64,000 nt of DNA from Pontibacillus chungwhensis BH030062 (GCF_000770675.1 NZ_AVBG01000012.1:55551-119550), one strand, 5' to 3'. Counted from the stretch's first letter, positions 17,195-29,313 are shown. A program made the numbers and translations. Notes: generated by a model not told the origin, from the letters alone.

Positions 17195-19018
17195 GTGAGT
17201 AGCGACAAGATTAAACAGGAGAATGTGCGTAATTTTTCAATTATCGCTCATATCGACCACGGCAAATCGACATTAGCCGATCGTATTTTAGAGAAAACGA
17301 AAGCTTTAACTCAGCGAGAGATGAAAGAGCAGTTTCTTGATGCGATGGATTTAGAGCGTGAACGTGGTATTACGATTAAATTAAACGCAGTTCAATTAAG
17401 ATATAGCTCTCCTAATAAGGGAGAAGATTATTTATTCCACCTGATTGATACACCAGGACACGTCGACTTTACATATGAGGTATCCCGTAGTTTAGCAGCG
17501 TGTGAAGGGGTTATCTTAGTAGTAGATGCGGCGCAGGGGATTGAGGCTCAAACGTTGGCCAATCTTTACCTTGCATTAGATAACGATTTAGAAATTATTC
17601 CAGTTATTAATAAAGTAGATCTTCCAGCGGCTGATCCAGACCGTGTGACGAAAGAACTTGAGGATCTTATTGGTGTAACAAAGGATGAGGTTATTTTAGC
17701 TTCAGCTAAAGCGGGGAAAGGAATTGAAGAGATACTAGAAGCCATTGTAGAACGTATTCCTTCCCCTATTGGTGAGCCAGAAGATCCATTGAAAGCTTTG
17801 ATCTTTGACTCTTTATATGATCCATACCGAGGGGTAATCGCGTCGATTGCCGTAAAGGAAGGTTCTGTAAAGGTTGGTCAAAAGATTCGCATGATGCAGA
17901 CTGGGAAAGAGTTTGAAGTAAACGAAATTGGTGTGTTCAATCCAAAGCCAACTCCTAAAAATGAATTAACGGTTGGAGATGTTGGATATTTAACAGCATC
18001 GATTAAAAATGTAGGTGACTCCCGCGTAGGTGATACGATTACCCGAGTAGACAATCCGGCTCCAGTACCATTACCGGGTTATAAACGTTTAAATCCGATG
18101 GTGTTCTGTGGGTTGTTCCCAGTTGATGCGAACAATTACAATGATTTACGTGAAGCACTAGAGCGCCTAGAGCTTAACGATTCTTCCCTTCAGTATGAAG
18201 CTGAGACATCTCAGGCATTGGGCTTTGGTTTCCGTTGCGGATTCTTAGGGCTCCTTCACATGGAGATTATACAAGAACGTATCGAACGTGAATTTAATAT
18301 TCAACTTATTACAACTGCGCCAAGTGTAATCTACGAAGTAGTACTTGCTGATGGGGAAACGGTTACGGTTGATAATCCATCCTTAATGCCAGATCCGCAG
18401 TCAATTAGTGAAGTTCGTGAGCCGTTTGTAAATGCAACCGTGATGGTCCCGAACGACTATGTAGGCTCTGTGATGGAAATTTGTCAGAAGAAGCGCGGTT
18501 CTTTCGTAGATATGCAATATCTTGACGACAACCGTGTTAATATCACGTATGATATCCCACTGTCTGAGATTGTGTATGATTTCTTTGATCAGCTCAAGTC
18601 TCAAACAAAAGGCTATGCTTCCTTTGACTATGACTTAGCAGGCTATCGTGCGTCGAATCTCGTGAAAATGGATATCTGGTTAAATGGTGATACGATTGAT
18701 GCCTTGTCCTTTATCGTACACAGAGATTTTGCATTCGATCGCGGTAAAGCCATTACGAGCAAGCTTGTTGAATTAATCCCACGTCAACAATTCGAAGTTC
18801 CTGTTCAAGCAGCAATTGGGAATAAAATTGTGGCTCGTTCAACCATTAAAGCAATGCGTAAAAATGTACTTGCAAAATGTTACGGCGGGGATATTTCTCG
18901 TAAGCGTAAGTTGCTAGAGAAACAAAAAGAAGGTAAAAAACGAATGAAGATGGTTGGGTCTGTTGAAGTACCGCAAGAAGCCTTTATGGCCGTGCTAGAA
19001 ATGGATTCTGACGATTAA
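17195..19018 (+). CDS. lepA: Elongation factor 4 (LepA), ribosome back-translocating GTPase
   Basis: The translational GTPase motifs are AHIDHGKST (G1, about 19-27), RGITI, DTPGH, NKVDLP and SAKAG. Domains II, III and V follow, and the C-terminus ([20 protein letters not shown]) is specific to LepA. The length is 607 residues. EF4 acts on stalled or misplaced ribosomes and aids initiation or assembly. AGGAG (17182-17186) is best spaced for GTG 17195; ATG 17189 and GTG 17186 are too close to it. Confidence 0.97.
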   Translation: MSSDKIKQENVRNFSIIAHIDHGKSTLADRILEKTKALTQREMKEQFLDAMDLERERGITIKLNAVQLRYSSPNKGEDYLFHLIDTPGHVDFTYEVSRSLAACEGVILVVDAAQGIEAQTLANLYLALDNDLEIIPVINKVDLPAADPDRVTKELEDLIGVTKDEVILASAKAGKGIEEILEAIVERIPSPIGEPEDPLKALIFDSLYDPYRGVIASIAVKEGSVKVGQKIRMMQTGKEFEVNEIGVFNPKPTPKNELTVGDVGYLTASIKNVGDSRVGDTITRVDNPAPVPLPGYKRLNPMVFCGLFPVDANNYNDLREALERLELNDSSLQYEAETSQALGFGFRCGFLGLLHMEIIQERIEREFNIQLITTAPSVIYEVVLADGETVTVDNPSLMPDPQSISEVREPFVNATVMVPNDYVGSVMEICQKKRGSFVDMQYLDDNRVNITYDIPLSEIVYDFFDQLKSQTKGYASFDYDLAGYRASNLVKMDIWLNGDTIDALSFIVHRDFAFDRGKAITSKLVELIPRQQFEVPVQAAIGNKIVARSTIKAMRKNVLAKCYGGDISRKRKLLEKQKEGKKRMKMVGSVEVPQEAFMAVLEMDSDD

Positions 19019-19033
19019 TAAGGATTAATGAGT

Positions 19034-19065
19034 AAAAACCGCAGGAGATTTCTTGCGGTTTTTAT
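19034..19065 (+). terminator. Terminator of lepA
   Basis: AAAAACCGCA (19034-19043) and TGCGGTTTTT (19054-19063) form the stem, 15 bases past the lepA stop. Confidence 0.88.
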
Positions 19066-19173
19066 GCTTTCAACTTTGTTAACTTGTATGTTTTACTTCA
19101 AGGGTGACGCATGTGGACCTAATTATTTTAGATGCGTGAACAAAGCTATTTTATTTAAAGGAACGTGACAAAC

Positions 19174-20322
19174 ATGATTACATCAGCATATATTCATATA
19201 CCGTTTTGCCACAAGATCTGTCATTATTGCGATTTCACGAAATTTTTCTACAATCCTGAGCTTGCAGATCAATATTTGGATGCATTAGAGAATGAGATTG
19301 TAACAGCAGTTGGCACAGACAAGCGACAAATGAAAACAATCTTTGTGGGTGGAGGCACTCCAACAGCACTATCTTACGAGCAACTTGAGAGACTGCTCAA
19401 AATGATTGCAAAGTCTTTCGATGTTGAGGCTCCCTTAGAATATACGTTTGAAGCAAATCCTGGTGAATTTGATGAGAAGAAACTAGCGCTACTAAAAGAA
19501 TACGGTGTAAACCGAATTTCATTCGGTGTACAGGTTTTTGATGACGAACTTCTTGAAAAATTAGGTCGAAATCATCGAGTAAAAGACGTCTATGATAGTC
19601 TTCGCCTGTTTGAAAAGCAACAGTTTGAAAACGTGTCTGTTGATTTAATGTACGGACTACCGGGCCAAACGTATGACCAATTTAAGAAAACAATTGATGA
19701 AGCTCTTGCGTTAGACCTTCCCCATTATTCATCTTACTCGTTACAAATTGAACCGAAGACAATCTTCTATCTTCGTCATAAAAAAGGGAAGTTGCATAAA
19801 CCCGTAGAGGAAGAAGAAGCGAGAATGTATGAGTTATTAATGAACGAGATGAATCAAAAGGGTGTTTATCAATATGAAATCAGTAATTTTGCTAAGCAAG
19901 GGTTTGAAAGCAAGCACAATCTAACCTATTGGAACAATGATTATTATTATGGGTTTGGTGCAGGAGCACATGGGTATTTACCTGGTGAGCGTACCGTTAA
20001 TATCAAGCCTTTAAATCAGTATACAAAGAAAGGCAAGGAAACAGGGCTTCCGCGACTGCACGTTGAACCCGTGCACTATAAAGAAGAGATGGAAGAGCAA
20101 ATGTTTCTCGGGTTGCGTAAAACATCTGGAGTATCTATGAGTGAATTTGAGAATCGCTTCGGTCGTTCCATTCATTCTCTTTATTCGAGTGAATTAGATT
20201 ATTTAAAGAGGAAAAACTGGATAACAGAAACAGAGGACAATGTTGCACTTACAACACAGGGCCGCCTCTTTGGTAATGAGGTTTTTGCACAATTTTTGAT
20301 TGAAGATGAAAAGCTTCAGTGA
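19174..20322 (+). CDS. hemW: Radical SAM haem chaperone HemW
   Basis: The radical SAM cluster motif is C12-x3-C16-x2-C19 (FCHKICHYCDF). It lacks the extra cysteine after the third one that marks coproporphyrinogen dehydrogenase HemN, so HemW is the better call. VGGGTPTALS and YSLQIEP are further family blocks, and a winged-helix-like C-terminus follows. The 382-residue length is normal. HemW delivers haem to respiratory proteins. I chose ATG 19174, 11 bases after AAAGGA; the upstream GTG 19165 is too close to it. Confidence 0.94.
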   Translation: MITSAYIHIPFCHKICHYCDFTKFFYNPELADQYLDALENEIVTAVGTDKRQMKTIFVGGGTPTALSYEQLERLLKMIAKSFDVEAPLEYTFEANPGEFDEKKLALLKEYGVNRISFGVQVFDDELLEKLGRNHRVKDVYDSLRLFEKQQFENVSVDLMYGLPGQTYDQFKKTIDEALALDLPHYSSYSLQIEPKTIFYLRHKKGKLHKPVEEEEARMYELLMNEMNQKGVYQYEISNFAKQGFESKHNLTYWNNDYYYGFGAGAHGYLPGERTVNIKPLNQYTKKGKETGLPRLHVEPVHYKEEMEEQMFLGLRKTSGVSMSEFENRFGRSIHSLYSSELDYLKRKNWITETEDNVALTTQGRLFGNEVFAQFLIEDEKLQ

Positions 20323-20329
20323 AATATCG

Positions 20330-20358
20330 TTGACAAGGAGCGGGGCATTTGATAATTT
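20330..20358 (+). promoter_or_regulatory. Sigma-A promoter of the hrcA operon
   Basis: TTGACA (20330-20335) is followed after 17 bases by TAATTT (20353-20358); GATAAT at 15 bases is an alternative -10. The CIRCE operator begins 11 bases further on. Confidence 0.65.
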
Positions 20359-20368
20359 ATTATTAGAT

Positions 20369-20395
20369 TTAGCACTCGCAATTAAAGAGTGCTAA
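20369..20395. promoter_or_regulatory. CIRCE operator (HrcA binding site)
   Basis: TTAGCACTC (20369-20377), 9 bases, GAGTGCTAA (20387-20395) is a perfect match to the CIRCE consensus. It overlaps the 5' leader just before hrcA. Binding of HrcA here represses the hrcA-grpE-dnaK operon, relieved on heat shock. Confidence 0.98.
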
Positions 20396-20409
20396 CAGAG
20401 GTGATCATC

Positions 20410-21453
20410 ATGTTAACAGAGAGACAATTGTTGATATTACAAGTGATTATTGATGACTTCATCCAGTCTGCGCAACCTGTAGGATCTAGGACGATCTCAA
20501 AGAAAGACAACGTTTCCTATAGTTCAGCTACGATTCGAAACGAAATGGCTGATTTAGAAGAGCTTGGATTTCTGGAGAAAACCCATTCTTCATCGGGGAG
20601 GGTTCCTTCAGAGAAAGGGTATCGCTTTTATGTTGACCATTTGATGTCACCCTTTAACTTATCTGGGCAAGAGAAAACGTTTGTGAAACAGGCATTTAAT
20701 CATCAAATGGTAGAATTTGAACAAGTCGTTCAGCAGTCTGCGCGGGTTTTATCCGAGTTGACGAACTACACGTCAATTATTCTTGGACCTGAAGTATACG
20801 AGACGAAATTAAAGCAATTACAAATCATTCCCTTATCGCAAATATCTGCTGTAGCCATTCTTGTAACGGATACAGGCCATGTTGAGCATAGGTCGTTTAC
20901 GATCCCTGTAGAAATTAAACCAGCTGACTTAGAGAAGATGGTTAACATTTTAAATGAGCGGTTAAATGGTGTACCGATTATTTACTTGCATCATAAGCTG
21001 AATACCGAGATAGCCGAACTGCTTAAAAAGCATACAAGTGAATTTGAAAAGGCCTATCAGTATTTACGAGCTGCTCTATTTGACGAACAGCCAGCCAAGC
21101 TTTATGTTGGCGGCAAGACCAATATTCTCATGCAGCCTGAGTTTAGGGATATTGATAAAGTGAGGACACTGTATTCGATGATAGAAGAGGAAACAGAGAT
21201 TGCTCACTTACTTCGTCACAATTCCAGTGATATTAAAGTATCGATAGGGACTGAAAATGAAGTGAACGCCATGAAGGATCTCAGTATTATTACAGGGTCC
21301 TACTCAATAGGGGACACACAACTAGGGACGATTGCTTTACTCGGTCCTACTCGGATGGAATACTCAAAAGTCATTTCATTATTGAATTTACTTTCTGATC
21401 GTATGACCGAAACATTCCATTCCTGGTATCAAAAAGGTTCAACTGGGGAATAG
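20410..21453 (+). CDS. hrcA: Heat-inducible transcription repressor HrcA
   Basis: The N-terminal winged helix (MLTERQLLILQVIIDDFI onwards) includes SSATIRNEMADLEELGFLEKTH, the recognition region. The GAF-like domain and C-terminal dimerisation part follow. The length of 347 residues is typical. ATG 20410 has AGAGGTGAT just upstream; the in-frame extension to 20389 lies inside the CIRCE element and is rejected. HrcA and its operator make an autoregulatory loop with GroE as co-chaperone. Confidence 0.97.
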   Translation: MLTERQLLILQVIIDDFIQSAQPVGSRTISKKDNVSYSSATIRNEMADLEELGFLEKTHSSSGRVPSEKGYRFYVDHLMSPFNLSGQEKTFVKQAFNHQMVEFEQVVQQSARVLSELTNYTSIILGPEVYETKLKQLQIIPLSQISAVAILVTDTGHVEHRSFTIPVEIKPADLEKMVNILNERLNGVPIIYLHHKLNTEIAELLKKHTSEFEKAYQYLRAALFDEQPAKLYVGGKTNILMQPEFRDIDKVRTLYSMIEEETEIAHLLRHNSSDIKVSIGTENEVNAMKDLSIITGSYSIGDTQLGTIALLGPTRMEYSKVISLLNLLSDRMTETFHSWYQKGSTGE

Positions 21454-21623
21454 ATGATAAAGGCATTTAAGGATGCTTGTTCTCTTCTTACTATAAAAGT
21501 AAGGTTGAATTGACTTTTTATAAAAAATACCCAAAATTGAAGGGTTATCGGTTTAGTTTAGATTCAATTTCTGATATATTCTTAACCGGTGTAAATGAAC
21601 GAGCTTTAGAGGAGGTGACAAAC

Positions 21624-22157
21624 ATGGACGAAAATAAACAACAAACAGAAGAAGTCGAACAAGAAGAGGTCGTTGAAAATCCTGAACAAGAAGTTGTTGA
21701 AGAAGAGGCTGCTGAAATGGATGAGGTAGCAAAACTCCAGCAAGAAAAGGATGAAACGTACCAACGTTTGTTACGCTTACAAGCAGATTATGATAATTTC
21801 CGTCGTCGCACGCAGAAAGATCGTGAGAACGACCGTAAATATAAATCTCAATCACTTATTGAGGAGCTATTACCTGCACTTGATAACTTCGAACGAGCGC
21901 TTCAAGTTGAAGCTCAAGATGAGAAGTATGCAGAAGGTATGAACATGGTTTATAAACAGCTTAAGAGTGCATTAGAGAAAGAAGGCCTTGAAGAGATTCC
22001 GGCCGTAGGAGAAGAATTCGATCCTCATATGCACCAAGCAGTCATGCAAGTTGAAGATGAAAACTATGAATCAAATGTTGTCGTAGAGGAGCTTCAAAAA
22101 GGGTATAAGCTAAACGACCGCGTTATTCGCCCATCAATGGTGAAGGTGAATCAATAA
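21624..22157 (+). CDS. grpE: Nucleotide exchange factor GrpE
   Basis: GrpE swaps ADP for ATP on DnaK. After a very acidic N-terminal tail (about 50 residues, mostly Glu/Gln/Val) comes the long helix with [10 protein letters not shown] and the C-terminal beta part ([34 protein letters not shown]). Length 177 residues. GAGGAGGTGA precedes ATG 21624, so the 49-residue upstream extension is not used. Confidence 0.97.
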   Translation: MDENKQQTEEVEQEEVVENPEQEVVEEEAAEMDEVAKLQQEKDETYQRLLRLQADYDNFRRRTQKDRENDRKYKSQSLIEELLPALDNFERALQVEAQDEKYAEGMNMVYKQLKSALEKEGLEEIPAVGEEFDPHMHQAVMQVEDENYESNVVVEELQKGYKLNDRVIRPSMVKVNQ

Positions 22158-22180
22158 GCTCGCTCTACATATGAAGATAA

Positions 22181-24022
<1,842 letters not shown>

Positions 24023-24046
24023 GCAACCATATTAGGTTAGTCAGAT

Positions 24047-24090
24047 AAAAAAAGTCAAAGTCAGGGGGTATCTTGGCTTTGACTTTTTTA
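24047..24090 (+). terminator. Terminator after dnaK
   Basis: AAAAGTCAAAG (24050-24060) and CTTTGACTTTT (24077-24087) pair around a 16-base loop, followed by T residues. It separates dnaK from dnaJ. Confidence 0.88.
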
Positions 24091-24141
24091 CTGCATGAAT
24101 TTTGTCTCCCTTGTTAAGGGAAGAATGTTAATGAATTAACT

Positions 24142-24170
24142 TTGAATCGAATATGAAACCATGTTAATAT
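24142..24170 (+). promoter_or_regulatory. Sigma-A promoter of dnaJ
   Basis: TTGAAT (24142-24147) and TAATAT (24165-24170) are separated by 17 bases, 39 bases before the dnaJ start. No CIRCE element is near it. Confidence 0.65.
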
Positions 24171-24209
24171 AAACTTTATGTGAGTAGAGAGTCGGGAGAG
24201 TGATCTTCA

Positions 24210-25334
24210 GTGAGTAAACGCGACTATTATGAGATTTTAGGTGTATCTAAGGATGCTTCTAAAGATGAAATTAAGAAAGCGTACCGTAAATTAGCAAAAA
24301 AATATCACCCAGATGTCAGTCAAGAAGACAATGCTGAGGACAAGTTTAAAGAAGCTCAGGAAGCTTGGGACGTACTAGGTGATGATCAGAAACGCCAACA
24401 ATATGATCAATTTGGTCATGCAGGTCCTAACCAGGGTGGTTTCGGAGGCTTTGGTGGTGCCGAAGACTTCGGAGGCTTTGGAGACATCTTTGACATGTTC
24501 TTCGGTGGCGGAGGACGCCGTCGCGATCCGAATGCTCCTCGTAGAGGTGCAGATCTTCAATATACAATGACGTTAAATTTTGAAGAAGCTATATTCGGTA
24601 AAGAAACGGATGTGCAAATTCCAAAAGAAGAAGAATGTGAAACATGTGACGGATCTGGTGCAAAACCAGGAACGAAACCAGAAACTTGCTCTCACTGTCA
24701 AGGTGCAGGCCAGTTAAACCAGGAACAGAATACACCATTTGGACGTGTAGTAAACCGCCGTGTATGTCATTACTGTGAAGGAACAGGGCAAATCATTAAA
24801 GATAAGTGTAATACGTGCGGAGGAGCTGGAAGAGTTACGAAACGTAAAAACATCCACATCTCTATTCCAGCTGGTATTGATGAAGGTCAGCGTATTCGCG
24901 TATCTGGTCAAGGTGAACCGGGCGAAAACGGTGGTCCTACAGGCGACTTGTATGTAGTTGTTCAAATTCGTCCACACGAATTTTACAAACGTGAAGGAGA
25001 CCATATCTTCTGTGAGATGCCTCTTACATTTACGCAAGCTGCACTTGGAGATGAAATCGAAGTCCCAACTGTACACGGAAATGTGAAGCTTAAGATACCA
25101 GCAGGCACTCAGAATGGGAAAACATTCCGCTTGAAAGAAAAAGGTGCTCCAAACGTTCGTGGATATGGTCATGGAGATCAACACGTGAAGATCCGTGTTG
25201 TTACACCAACAAACATGACCGATCGTCAGAAAGAATTACTACGTGAGTTCCATGATATTAGTGGAAACCAACCCACAGAAGAGCAACACGATAACATCTT
25301 CCAACGTGTTAAGCGTGCCTTTAAAGGGGACTAA
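24210..25334 (+). CDS. dnaJ: Molecular chaperone DnaJ (Hsp40)
   Basis: The J domain (1-68) has the YHPDVS motif that stimulates DnaK ATPase. A Gly/Phe-rich linker (about 74-105) follows. Then come four zinc-finger repeats [24 protein letters not shown] and CNTCGGAG, and the C-terminal substrate-binding domain. The 374-residue length is standard for type I DnaJ. The start is GTG 24210 with GGGAGAGTGAT upstream. It is cut off from dnaK by a terminator and has its own promoter. Confidence 0.98.
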   Translation: MSKRDYYEILGVSKDASKDEIKKAYRKLAKKYHPDVSQEDNAEDKFKEAQEAWDVLGDDQKRQQYDQFGHAGPNQGGFGGFGGAEDFGGFGDIFDMFFGGGGRRRDPNAPRRGADLQYTMTLNFEEAIFGKETDVQIPKEEECETCDGSGAKPGTKPETCSHCQGAGQLNQEQNTPFGRVVNRRVCHYCEGTGQIIKDKCNTCGGAGRVTKRKNIHISIPAGIDEGQRIRVSGQGEPGENGGPTGDLYVVVQIRPHEFYKREGDHIFCEMPLTFTQAALGDEIEVPTVHGNVKLKIPAGTQNGKTFRLKEKGAPNVRGYGHGDQHVKIRVVTPTNMTDRQKELLREFHDISGNQPTEEQHDNIFQRVKRAFKGD

Positions 25335-25363
25335 GGAATCCAGAGTAAAGAGAGTTGATCCCA

Positions 25364-26302
25364 TTGAAATGGTCTGAAATATGTATTCATACAACAAATG
25401 AAGCAATCGAACCTATATCGAACATTCTTCATGAGGCTGGGGCTAGTGGAGTAGTCATTGAAGACCCTCTAGACCTTATGAAAGAGCGAGATACGTTTAT
25501 GGGTGAGATTTATGAATTAAATCCTGACGACTATCCGGCAGAAGGTGTGTATGTAAAAGCATACCTTCCCGTGAATAGTTTCTTAGGTGAAACGGTAGAA
25601 GAAATTAAACAGGCAATTACCAATCTAATCGAATTCGATATTAATATCGGTCATAACCACGTGACAATTAGTGAGTTGAATGAGGAAGATTGGGCAACCG
25701 CTTGGAAGAAGTACTATAAACCAGTTAAGATTTCAGAAAAGGTAACAATCATCCCTACATGGGAAGAGTACGAGCCTGTTTCAAGTGATGAGATCATTAT
25801 AGAACTAGATCCTGGTATGGCATTTGGTACAGGGACACACCCTACTACTGTTTTAAGTATCCAAGCGATTGAGCAGTATATAGAGGAAAATGATTTGGTT
25901 CTAGACGTAGGAGCTGGCTCTGGAGTTCTCAGTATTGCTTCAGTATTACTGGGCGCAAAATATGTTCACGCATTTGATTTGGACGATATCGCAGTGAAGA
26001 GTACTACGATTAACGCTAAATTAAATAAAGTGGAAGGCCAAATTGAGTCGAAGCAAAACAACCTTCTTCAGGGTGTTGATGTCGAAGCTGATCTAATTGT
26101 TTCCAACATCTTGGCTGAAATCATTGTTCAATTTACGGATGATGCCTTCAATAAACTGAAGTCTGGCGGTTACTTTATTACGTCCGGGATTATTAAGAAC
26201 AAACGTCAGTTAGTAAAGGATCAGCTTATTGAAACTGGTTTTGAAATTGTTGAGACAAATGTAATGGAAGACTGGACATCTATTATCGCACGTAAACCAT
26301 AA
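25364..26302 (+). CDS. prmA: Ribosomal protein L11 methyltransferase PrmA
   Basis: PrmA trimethylates ribosomal protein uL11. The SAM domain includes DPGMAFGTGTHPTT, VLDVGAGSGVLSIAS and SNILAEIIVQF. The N-terminal substrate-recognition domain starts KWSEICIHTTNEA. I place the start at TTG 25364, which gives the MKWSE start of B. subtilis PrmA; TTG 25355 would add three residues. The length is 312 residues. The dnaJ-prmA-rsmE-mtaB order is conserved in Bacillus. Confidence 0.94.
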   Translation: MKWSEICIHTTNEAIEPISNILHEAGASGVVIEDPLDLMKERDTFMGEIYELNPDDYPAEGVYVKAYLPVNSFLGETVEEIKQAITNLIEFDINIGHNHVTISELNEEDWATAWKKYYKPVKISEKVTIIPTWEEYEPVSSDEIIIELDPGMAFGTGTHPTTVLSIQAIEQYIEENDLVLDVGAGSGVLSIASVLLGAKYVHAFDLDDIAVKSTTINAKLNKVEGQIESKQNNLLQGVDVEADLIVSNILAEIIVQFTDDAFNKLKSGGYFITSGIIKNKRQLVKDQLIETGFEIVETNVMEDWTSIIARKP

Positions 26303-26320
26303 AGAAAGCAGGTGCCCATT

Positions 26321-27073
26321 GTGCAACGTTATTTTGTTCCTTCATCAGGATGGGATGACTCTAAAGTCGTGATTACCGGAGAAGATGTCCATCACATCGG
26401 AAAGGTAATGAGAATGAAGCCTGAACATCACATTTTATGTTGTACACCAGAGGGTGACCTGGCTAAATGTGAAATTACTGATATTACGACAGAAGCTGTC
26501 ACATGTCAGATCGTAGAGTGGCTGGAAGAGCAAAAAGAACTTCCAGCCTCTGTTACGATTGCACAAGGGTTACCTAAAGGAGATAAAATGGAGCATGTGA
26601 TTCAAAAGGGAACGGAACTCGGAGCATCACAATTTATTCCTTTTGAAGCAGAGCGCTCCATTGTAAAATGGGATCAAAAGAAATCACAAAAGAAAATAAC
26701 ACGATACCAAAAAATTGCAAAAGAAGCGAGCGAACAATCTCATCGAACGACGATTCCCTCTATCTCGCAATTGCATACCTTGCGAGATTTAATAGCCCTT
26801 CAAGCTAGCTATGATTGGATTGTATTTGCTTATGAGGATGAGGCGAAAAGTCATTCATTTAGGTCATTAAAAGAAGTTCTTACGCAGGTTCAGCAAGGGC
26901 AGCGTATTCTCGTCATTATTGGACCAGAAGGCGGATTCAGTGAACAAGAAGTGCAGACGCTGAAGGAAGCGGGGGCGCTAGCGGTACGTTTGGGACCAAG
27001 GATATTAAGAACAGAAACCGCTGCTACATATTTTCTTTCAGCTCTGTCCTATCAATTAGAGGAATTGGGGTGA
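26321..27073 (+). CDS. rsmE: 16S rRNA m3U1498 methyltransferase RsmE
   Basis: This is a SPOUT-class methyltransferase of 250 residues. EDVHHIGKVMRMK is the N-terminal PUA-like part; GLPKGDKMEHVIQKGTELG, IIGPEGGFSEQE and LGPRILRTETA are the SAM-binding knot motifs. GTG 26321 gives the family start MQRYF; GTG 26312 in frame is less likely because the AGGTG RBS directly adjoins it. Confidence 0.95.
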   Translation: MQRYFVPSSGWDDSKVVITGEDVHHIGKVMRMKPEHHILCCTPEGDLAKCEITDITTEAVTCQIVEWLEEQKELPASVTIAQGLPKGDKMEHVIQKGTELGASQFIPFEAERSIVKWDQKKSQKKITRYQKIAKEASEQSHRTTIPSISQLHTLRDLIALQASYDWIVFAYEDEAKSHSFRSLKEVLTQVQQGQRILVIIGPEGGFSEQEVQTLKEAGALAVRLGPRILRTETAATYFLSALSYQLEELG

Positions 27074-27077
27074 TCCT

Positions 27078-28439
27078 ATGCCATCAGTAGCCTTTCATAC
27101 ACTTGGTTGTAAAGTAAACCATTATGAAACGGAAGCCATTTGGCAATTGTTCAAAGAAGAAGGATATGAGCGTACGGACTTTGATCGCTCGTCTGATGTA
27201 TACGTGATTAACACATGTACAGTAACGAACACAGGAGATAAAAAGAGTCGTCAAGTAATTAGACGTGCTATCCGTAAAAATCCTGATGCTGTTATTTGTG
27301 TAACGGGCTGTTATGCCCAAACATCTCCTGCTGAGATTATGGACATTCCTGGGGTAGATATTGTGGTAGGTACACAAGATCGACGTAAAATGCTAGAGTA
27401 CATTAAACAATATCAGGAAGAACGTCAGCCCATCAATGGCGTTACAAACATCATGAAAACTCGTACATATGAAGAGCTTGATGTCCCTGATTTTACTGAC
27501 CGAACACGCGCTTCATTAAAAATTCAAGAAGGCTGTAACAATTTCTGTACGTTTTGTATAATTCCTTGGGCACGTGGTTTGATGCGTTCTCGTGATCCGG
27601 AAGAAGTTATTCAACAGGCACAACAGCTTGTGGATGCAGGATATAAAGAAATCGTATTAACAGGAATTCACACAGGCGGTTACGGCGAGGACATGAAAGA
27701 TTATAATCTTGCTATGTTACTACGTGAATTAGACAAAAGGGTAAATGGGCTGAAACGGATTCGGATTTCTTCTATCGAAGGAAGCCAAATCACAGATGAC
27801 GTTATTGATGTTCTTCGTGAGTCTGATAAGATCGTACGTCACCTGCATATCCCTCTCCAATCAGGATCAAACACTGTTCTTAAACGTATGCGTCGTAAAT
27901 ACACAACTGAGTTTTACAAAGAGCGGGTAGACCGTATTAAAGAGGCGTTACCAGGTCTTGCGATTACCTCAGATGTAATTGTTGGGTTCCCAGGTGAGAC
28001 GGAAGAAGAATTCAATGAAACGTATCGCTTCATTCAAGAGATCGGTTATTCTGAACTTCACGTGTTCCCTTATTCGAAGCGTACAGGAACACCTGCAGCA
28101 CGTATGGATAATCAAGTTGATGAAGAAGTTAAGAACGACCGTGTTCACCAACTTATTGAATTATCAAACCAACAAGCTAAAGAATATGCATCACAGTATG
28201 ACGGAGAAGTCCTTGAAGTTATACCAGAAGAGAAGTTTAAAGATGACGAAAATGATCATCGATATGTAGGCTATACCGATAATTATTTAAAAGTTGTGTT
28301 TGAAGGTAAAGAAGATATGGTAGGTGAAATTGTCCGCGTTAAGCTTACTCAAGCTGGGTATCCTTATAACGCAGGTCAATTTGTCCGAGTCATGGATCGC
28401 CCAAGTTTAACCGACGATTCTATCGAGTTATCTTCCTAA
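27078..28439 (+). CDS. mtaB: tRNA t6A37 methylthiotransferase MtaB
   Basis: MtaB adds a methylthio group to t6A37 of tRNA. The N-terminal MTTase domain has cluster cysteines C11, C47 and C78. The radical SAM motif is C153-x3-C157-x2-C160 (CNNFCTFC). A TRAM domain ends the 453 residues. The LGCKVN start and operon position behind rsmE are those of B. subtilis YqeV/MtaB, not MiaB. Confidence 0.95.
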   Translation: MPSVAFHTLGCKVNHYETEAIWQLFKEEGYERTDFDRSSDVYVINTCTVTNTGDKKSRQVIRRAIRKNPDAVICVTGCYAQTSPAEIMDIPGVDIVVGTQDRRKMLEYIKQYQEERQPINGVTNIMKTRTYEELDVPDFTDRTRASLKIQEGCNNFCTFCIIPWARGLMRSRDPEEVIQQAQQLVDAGYKEIVLTGIHTGGYGEDMKDYNLAMLLRELDKRVNGLKRIRISSIEGSQITDDVIDVLRESDKIVRHLHIPLQSGSNTVLKRMRRKYTTEFYKERVDRIKEALPGLAITSDVIVGFPGETEEEFNETYRFIQEIGYSELHVFPYSKRTGTPAARMDNQVDEEVKNDRVHQLIELSNQQAKEYASQYDGEVLEVIPEEKFKDDENDHRYVGYTDNYLKVVFEGKEDMVGEIVRVKLTQAGYPYNAGQFVRVMDRPSLTDDSIELSS

Positions 28440-28440
28440 T

Positions 28441-28475
28441 AAAAGACCTAGCTGAGTATTCAGCTAGGTCTTTTA
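28441..28475 (+). terminator. Terminator of the dnaJ-mtaB operon
   Basis: AAAAGACCTAGCTGA (28441-28455) and TCAGCTAGGTCTTTT (28460-28474) form a perfect 15-bp stem around GTAT. Confidence 0.95.
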
Positions 28476-28531
28476 TGTATGACACACAGACTTCTAGAGA
28501 CAATAAAGTAAGCGATTTAATAGAGGGGGAG

Positions 28532-28556
28532 TAGCATTTTTTAAAACATAATGCTA
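28532..28556. promoter_or_regulatory. Inverted repeat upstream of deoC, possible operator
   Basis: TAGCATT (28532-28538) and AATGCTA (28550-28556) are a perfect 7-bp inverted repeat with an 11-base spacer, 45 bases before deoC. A CATAAT hexamer overlaps the right arm. Its role is inferred from position only. Confidence 0.35.
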
Positions 28557-28601
28557 AGATGAAAGAGGTACGGACAACCTAAGTAAGAAAGGAAGATTAA
28601 A

Positions 28602-29273
28602 ATGGATGCTAAATTAGCTAAAATGATTGATCATACACAGTTAAAACCAGATACAGCACAAGAAAAAATTGAACAGATTTGCCAAGAAGCTAAAGAATAT
28701 GGCTTTGCTTCTGTATGCGTAAACCCTTACTGGGTACCTTTCTGTTACGAACGTCTTCAAGATACAGACGTAAAAGTTTGTACGGTTATTGGTTTCCCTC
28801 TAGGAGCCAATACAAAAGAATTAAAAGCTTATGAAACAAAACAAGCAATTGAAAACGGAGCTACAGAAGTAGACATGGTGATTAACATCGGCGCTCTAAA
28901 GAGTGGAGATAAAGAAACAGTACAAGCTGACATTGAAGCCGTTGTTCGTGCGACAGAAGGCAACGCTTTAACAAAGGTCATCATTGAGACTTCTCTTCTT
29001 ACAGACGAAGAAAAGGTAACAGCTTGCGAATTAGCTAAAGCTGCTGGAGCTGACTACGTTAAGACTTCTACAGGCTTCTCAGGTGGAGGCGCTACAGTAG
29101 AAGATATTAAACTAATGCGTAAAACAGTAGGACCTGACATGGGAGTTAAAGCCTCTGGAGGCGTTCGCGACCGTGAAGGAGCAGATGCTGTCATTGAAGC
29201 AGGCGCTACTCGCATTGGAGCTAGTGCTGGTGTATCCATCGTATCTGGTGGACAAGGAACTTCTGATTATTAA
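28602..29273 (+). CDS. deoC: Deoxyribose-phosphate aldolase
   Basis: DeoC cleaves 2-deoxyribose 5-phosphate to glyceraldehyde 3-phosphate and acetaldehyde in deoxynucleoside catabolism. IDHTQLKPD (9-17), the [10 protein letters not shown] strand, [12 protein letters not shown] and the Schiff-base lysine in DYVKTSTGF are present, as is the phosphate site VKASGGVRD. Length 223 residues. RBS AGGAAG precedes ATG 28602. Placed alone between two terminators. Confidence 0.97.
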   Translation: MDAKLAKMIDHTQLKPDTAQEKIEQICQEAKEYGFASVCVNPYWVPFCYERLQDTDVKVCTVIGFPLGANTKELKAYETKQAIENGATEVDMVINIGALKSGDKETVQADIEAVVRATEGNALTKVIIETSLLTDEEKVTACELAKAAGADYVKTSTGFSGGGATVEDIKLMRKTVGPDMGVKASGGVRDREGADAVIEAGATRIGASAGVSIVSGGQGTSDY

Positions 29274-29276
29274 TAA

Positions 29277-29313
29277 ATAAAAGGGTGGCCTCTTCAGAGG
29301 ACACCTTTTTTTG
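29277..29313 (+). terminator. Terminator of deoC
   Basis: AAGGGTGGCCTCT and AGAGGACACCTTTTT pair with one internal mismatch and a two-base loop, ending in seven T. Confidence 0.88.

Noticed and set aside
21477..21623. 49-codon extension of grpE
   Set aside because: The strong GAGGAGGTGA just before ATG 21624 and the GrpE family start show this part is the hrcA-grpE spacer.
24714..25184. 156-codon frame antisense to dnaJ
   Set aside because: Shadow of the conserved zinc-finger region, no RBS, no family.
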